A stretch of DNA of 64,000 nucleotides from positions 4,242,001 to 4,306,000 of the forward strand of contig JAYKKM010000439.1 in NCBI GenBank assembly GCA_035772405.1. Direction: 5' to 3'. Positions 61,143 through 64,000 of this stretch are shown one piece after another (within the stretch, counting starts at the first letter, position 1; each line of letters starts with the position of its first letter). The notes beneath the pieces were generated by a model, which was not told where the DNA came from, searched no databases, and saw nothing but the letters and a program-made list of their open reading frames with translations. The translations under genes and the position numbers were made by a program. The DNA is from Chrysogorgia sp. JL179-B06. Its lineage: Eukaryota > Cnidaria > Anthozoa > Scleralcyonacea > Chrysogorgiidae.

Positions 61143-61215
61143 GCCCGGTTAGCTCAGTTGGTAGAGCATCAGACTTTTAATCTGAGGGTCATGGGTTCAA
61201 GTCCGTTATCGGGCT
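61143..61215 (+). tRNA. tRNA-Lys(TTT), unit 20, T-stem variant
   Basis: C63 is G (GTCCGTT). Added to the standing T50-T64 mismatch, this leaves two adjacent unpaired positions in the T stem and damages the end of the B box. Possibly impaired. Confidence 0.88.
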
Positions 61216-61433
61216 ACGCATGCCATAAAAACATTTTAACAGATTTTGCAGTAATCGCACTCGGACTAATCATTCTGTTGCATGTAAACATTTTATTCGT
61301 TCGTGTTTTATGATTTGTATACTTTTTTCATTATCATTTCAATCAGTTAATGCAGAATAATTATTTAAAAAATTAACGTCTTAGCAGAATTTAAATAAAT
61401 CACTACGATAGAATAGTGCCTAGTTTTCTTATA

Positions 61434-61506
61434 GCCGAAGTAGCTCAGTTGGGAGAGCGTTAGACTGAAGATCTAAAGGTCCCTGGTTCAATCCCGGGTT
61501 TCGGCA
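61434..61506 (+). tRNA. tRNA-Phe(GAA), unit 20
   Basis: Consensus gene; upstream T-run interrupted (GCCTAGTTTTC). Confidence 0.97.
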
Positions 61507-62752
61507 TTTCTTGCAAAATGTTATGTGGAGATTTACCGTTACCGGAAAATATCATGGGTTTTTAACAATGACTCTGTTAATCAACCCATTCCGTTATGAC
61601 CCCATATATATATTAGAGACAAGTGCAGTCAGAATTATTTTCTATACATCTTTTATGATGTGGATTTTTCTTCGTTATGTTCGATATACGTGTACCTGCT
61701 TAATTTTTTAATTTAATAAAAATTAAATAAGGATTTTTATCAAATCCCTTTTCAGACAATCCTGCAGACAAAATTCATGAGGAATTTTACTCGGACCAAC
61801 ATTTTGTTGACAGTATTTTACTGTCTCCCCTCCCCCTAGACAATGTTGGTCAATCTACAAGCGCAAAAAGCCGAGCATTTTGTTGTTTATCGTGGAATAA
61901 CACAACATTGATGTGGGAGGAGGGAAACGTACGTTTTATTCAGTCGGAAATTGGGCAATAAAAAGAAAGTAGGTGCTTAACTACGTTGGATGTCTTGCGT
62001 CCACATAATTTGTCCAGGATTGTCTGAAAAAGTATTTTAAGCAAATTACGTATTTTTATTAGATTACAAGATTGGGGAGGTTTATTATGTCTTGTGATTT
62101 GTAAGAGTCTTCAAAATCTTATTTCGAATCAAATGAACTACTCATAGTCGGATAGACAAGTCCTACTATAGAGCAATTTTATTCGACGCCTTATTCGCAT
62201 TTTATTCGACTTCACGGATATATCGGATATCAGACGGTACACGGCTGTGTACCGATAGTATAAAAGAAACATACATATTTTATTTTAATTTAACGTTGCA
62301 CAACTGTGTACCGTGTGAGACAATTTGCATATCTGTGCACAGACCAGGATTACGCGGCGAGGACGGATGGGACGGCAGCACCATCCCCTGGAGTTATAGA
62401 TTCTTTTGTCACTAGACTTAAAAAATAAGGTTGTATCGATTGCAATTTTCGATAGAGGTTTACAACACTGATCTGTGAAACATAAATACATGCAGTCTTA
62501 CATATATTATAACGATCGAAAACGATCTATATATATAGCCCTATTGCCTCCGCCAGCTCCAGGCCCAACGTACCCTTAATCTGGCTCTGTATCATATATT
62601 TTATGATCTTTTACGATTCCAAAAGGAGGTTTAGCTTAATTGGAGTAACAAAATCTCAAAAGATACGATGCTAGTAATAATAACTAATAATATATTCGTC
62701 ATAATTGGTAAGCATTCACTATTACGAATCTGGATATCAAACTTTCAACAAT

Positions 62753-62848
62753 CCTTCGATAGCTCAGTTGGCAGAGCGGGGGACTGTAGATCTATGTATC
62801 CTTATAGCTGTTATCCCTAGGTCACTGGTTCAAATCCGGTTCGAAGGA
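62753..62848 (+). tRNA. tRNA-Tyr(GTA) with intron, unit 21
   Basis: Consensus; intron 62,790-62,812. Confidence 0.97.
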
Positions 62849-63061
62849 GCTTCTTTAGATGCCAAAGAGTTTTAGATATAATTTTTTTGTTATATTATAA
62901 TTAAATACGCTCTTATTCTCTAATAACATATTTTGACATTTCGCTTTGAATAAGATGTGCGTGAGGAACCCAGTTTTTCTTCAATCCACGTTGATTTTTA
63001 GTAGCCACTGTGTTGTTGTGTTATGAATATATAATAAAAGATTGTTTCTCATAGAAGTATT

Positions 63062-63134
63062 GCCCGGTTAGCTCAGTTGGTAGAGCATCAGACTTTTAAT
63101 CTGAGGGTCATGGGTTCAAGTCCCTTATCGGGCT
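63062..63134 (+). tRNA. tRNA-Lys(TTT), unit 21
   Basis: Consensus gene. Confidence 0.97.
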
Positions 63135-63351
63135 ACGCATGCCATAAAAACATTTTAACAGATTTTGCAGTAATCGCACTCGGACTAATCATTCTGTTGC
63201 ATGTAAACATTTTATTCGTTCGTGTTTTATGATTTGTATACTTTTTTCATTATCATTTCAATCAGTTAATGCAGAATAATTATTTAAAAAATTAACGTCT
63301 TAGCAGAATGTAAATAAATCACTACGATTGAATAGTGCCTTTTTTCTTATA

Positions 63352-63424
63352 GCCGAAGTAGCTCAGTTGGGAGAGCGTTAGACTGAAGATCTAAAGGTCC
63401 CTGGTTCAATCCCGGGTTTCGGCA
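63352..63424 (+). tRNA. tRNA-Phe(GAA), unit 21
   Basis: Consensus gene; the spacer that follows is cut by the window end. Confidence 0.97.
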
Positions 63425-64000
63425 TTTCTTGCAAAATGTTATGTGGAGATTTACCGTTACCGGAAAATATCATGGGTTTTTAACAATGACTCTGTTAATC
63501 AACCCATTCCGTTATGACCCCATATATATATTAGAGACAAGTGCAGTCAGAATTATTTTCTATACATCTTTTATGATGTGGATTTTTCTTCGTTATGTTC
63601 GATATACGTGTACCTGCTTAATTTTTTAATTTAATAGTCATTAAATAAGGATTTTTATCAAATCCCTTTTCAGACAATCCTGCAGACAAAATTCATGAGG
63701 AATTTTACTCGGACCAACAAAATACTGTCTCCCCTCCCCCTAGACAATGTTGGTCAATCTACAAGCGCAAAAAGCCGAGCATTTTGTTGTTTATCGTGGA
63801 ATAACACAACATTGATGTGGGAGGAGGGAAACGTACGTTTTATTCAGTCGGAAATTGGGCAATAAAAAGAAAGTAGGTGCTTAACTACGTTGGATGTCTT
63901 GCGTCCACATAATTTGTCCAGGATTGTCTGAAAAAGTATTTTAAGCAAATTACGTATTTTTATTAGATTACAAGATTGGGGAGGTTTATTATGTCTTGTG

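Larger units (their letters stand above)
22935..64000 (+). repeat. tandem array of 21 Tyr-Lys-Phe tRNA units
   Basis: Head-to-tail units, each with tRNA-Tyr, tRNA-Lys and tRNA-Phe on the plus strand and then a long spacer. Tyr start positions give unit lengths of 2,161, 2,162, 2,133, 2,165, 2,167, 2,161 and 2,167 bp for units 1-7, and 1,911, 1,902 (five times), 1,900, 1,912, 1,904, 1,902, 1,877, 1,870 and 1,919 bp for units 8-20. Unit 21 runs off the window. The length step is due mainly to an inverted-repeat element in units 1-7. Units are nearly identical over their whole length, spacers included, which points to recent amplification and homogenisation. The left boundary lies inside tRNA-Tyr of unit 1, whose first three bases are replaced by the neighbouring ORF sequence. 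Confidence 0.97.

Noticed and set aside
22935..64000. Possibility that the array is only an assembly duplication
   Set aside because: Units differ by many private and shared variants, indels and a patterned insertion, which argues for real copies, though exact copy number still needs read-level proof.

Overview
This is a nuclear metazoan sequence. The tRNA genes lack an encoded CCA, the tRNA-Tyr gene has an intron, and the interspersed repeats are eukaryotic: CR1-like LINEs, Ty3/gypsy, hAT, a P-like element with a THAP remnant, DIRS-type tyrosine-recombinase fragments and a tRNA-derived SINE. This mix, the AT-rich composition and a TTAGGG-like tract suggest an invertebrate, perhaps a cnidarian. 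The species assignment is an inference with modest confidence. No intact protein-coding gene was recognised anywhere in the window.

Positions 1 to about 22,934 are a graveyard of mobile elements. It holds SINE copies, a long TA microsatellite, a 675-bp P-like element nested in a SINE, a LINE endonuclease fragment, a tyrosine-recombinase fragment with nested inverted repeats, a 102-bp near-perfect hairpin, a 38-bp palindromic satellite of about 20 copies, and two small inverted-repeat elements. From 14,515 to 21,440 lies a broken hAT transposase gene on the minus strand. Its two halves are separated by a 5'-truncated LINE (plus strand) and an internally deleted gypsy element (minus strand). 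A DIRS-like ORF fragment (minus strand) ends exactly at the array boundary.

Positions 22,935 to 64,000 are one head-to-tail tandem array, still continuing at the window edge. Each unit carries three tRNA genes on the plus strand in the order Tyr(GTA, with a 23-nt intron), Lys(TTT), Phe(GAA), about 210-220 bp apart, followed by a 1.2-1.5 kb spacer. Twenty-one units are visible, giving 63 tRNA loci. Units 1-7 are about 2.16 kb and carry tRNA-Tyr pseudogenes with one shared 11-nt deletion in the T arm; their spacers contain a roughly 255-bp inverted-repeat element with a TTAGGG-like interior. Units 8-21 are about 1.9 kb, have a full-length tRNA-Tyr and an empty insertion site. Shared variants show that units 4-5 and 6-7 are a duplicated two-unit block, and that units 9-16 and the spacers of units 11-15 are further local families. 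This indicates repeated unequal exchange or conversion.

Functionally, the array would supply Pol III transcripts from internal A and B boxes for three unrelated tRNA species. Lys and Phe are retained in every unit, whereas Tyr has been lost from one end of the array. The repeated 62-68 codon reading frames in the units are treated as shadows of this repeat, not as genes.
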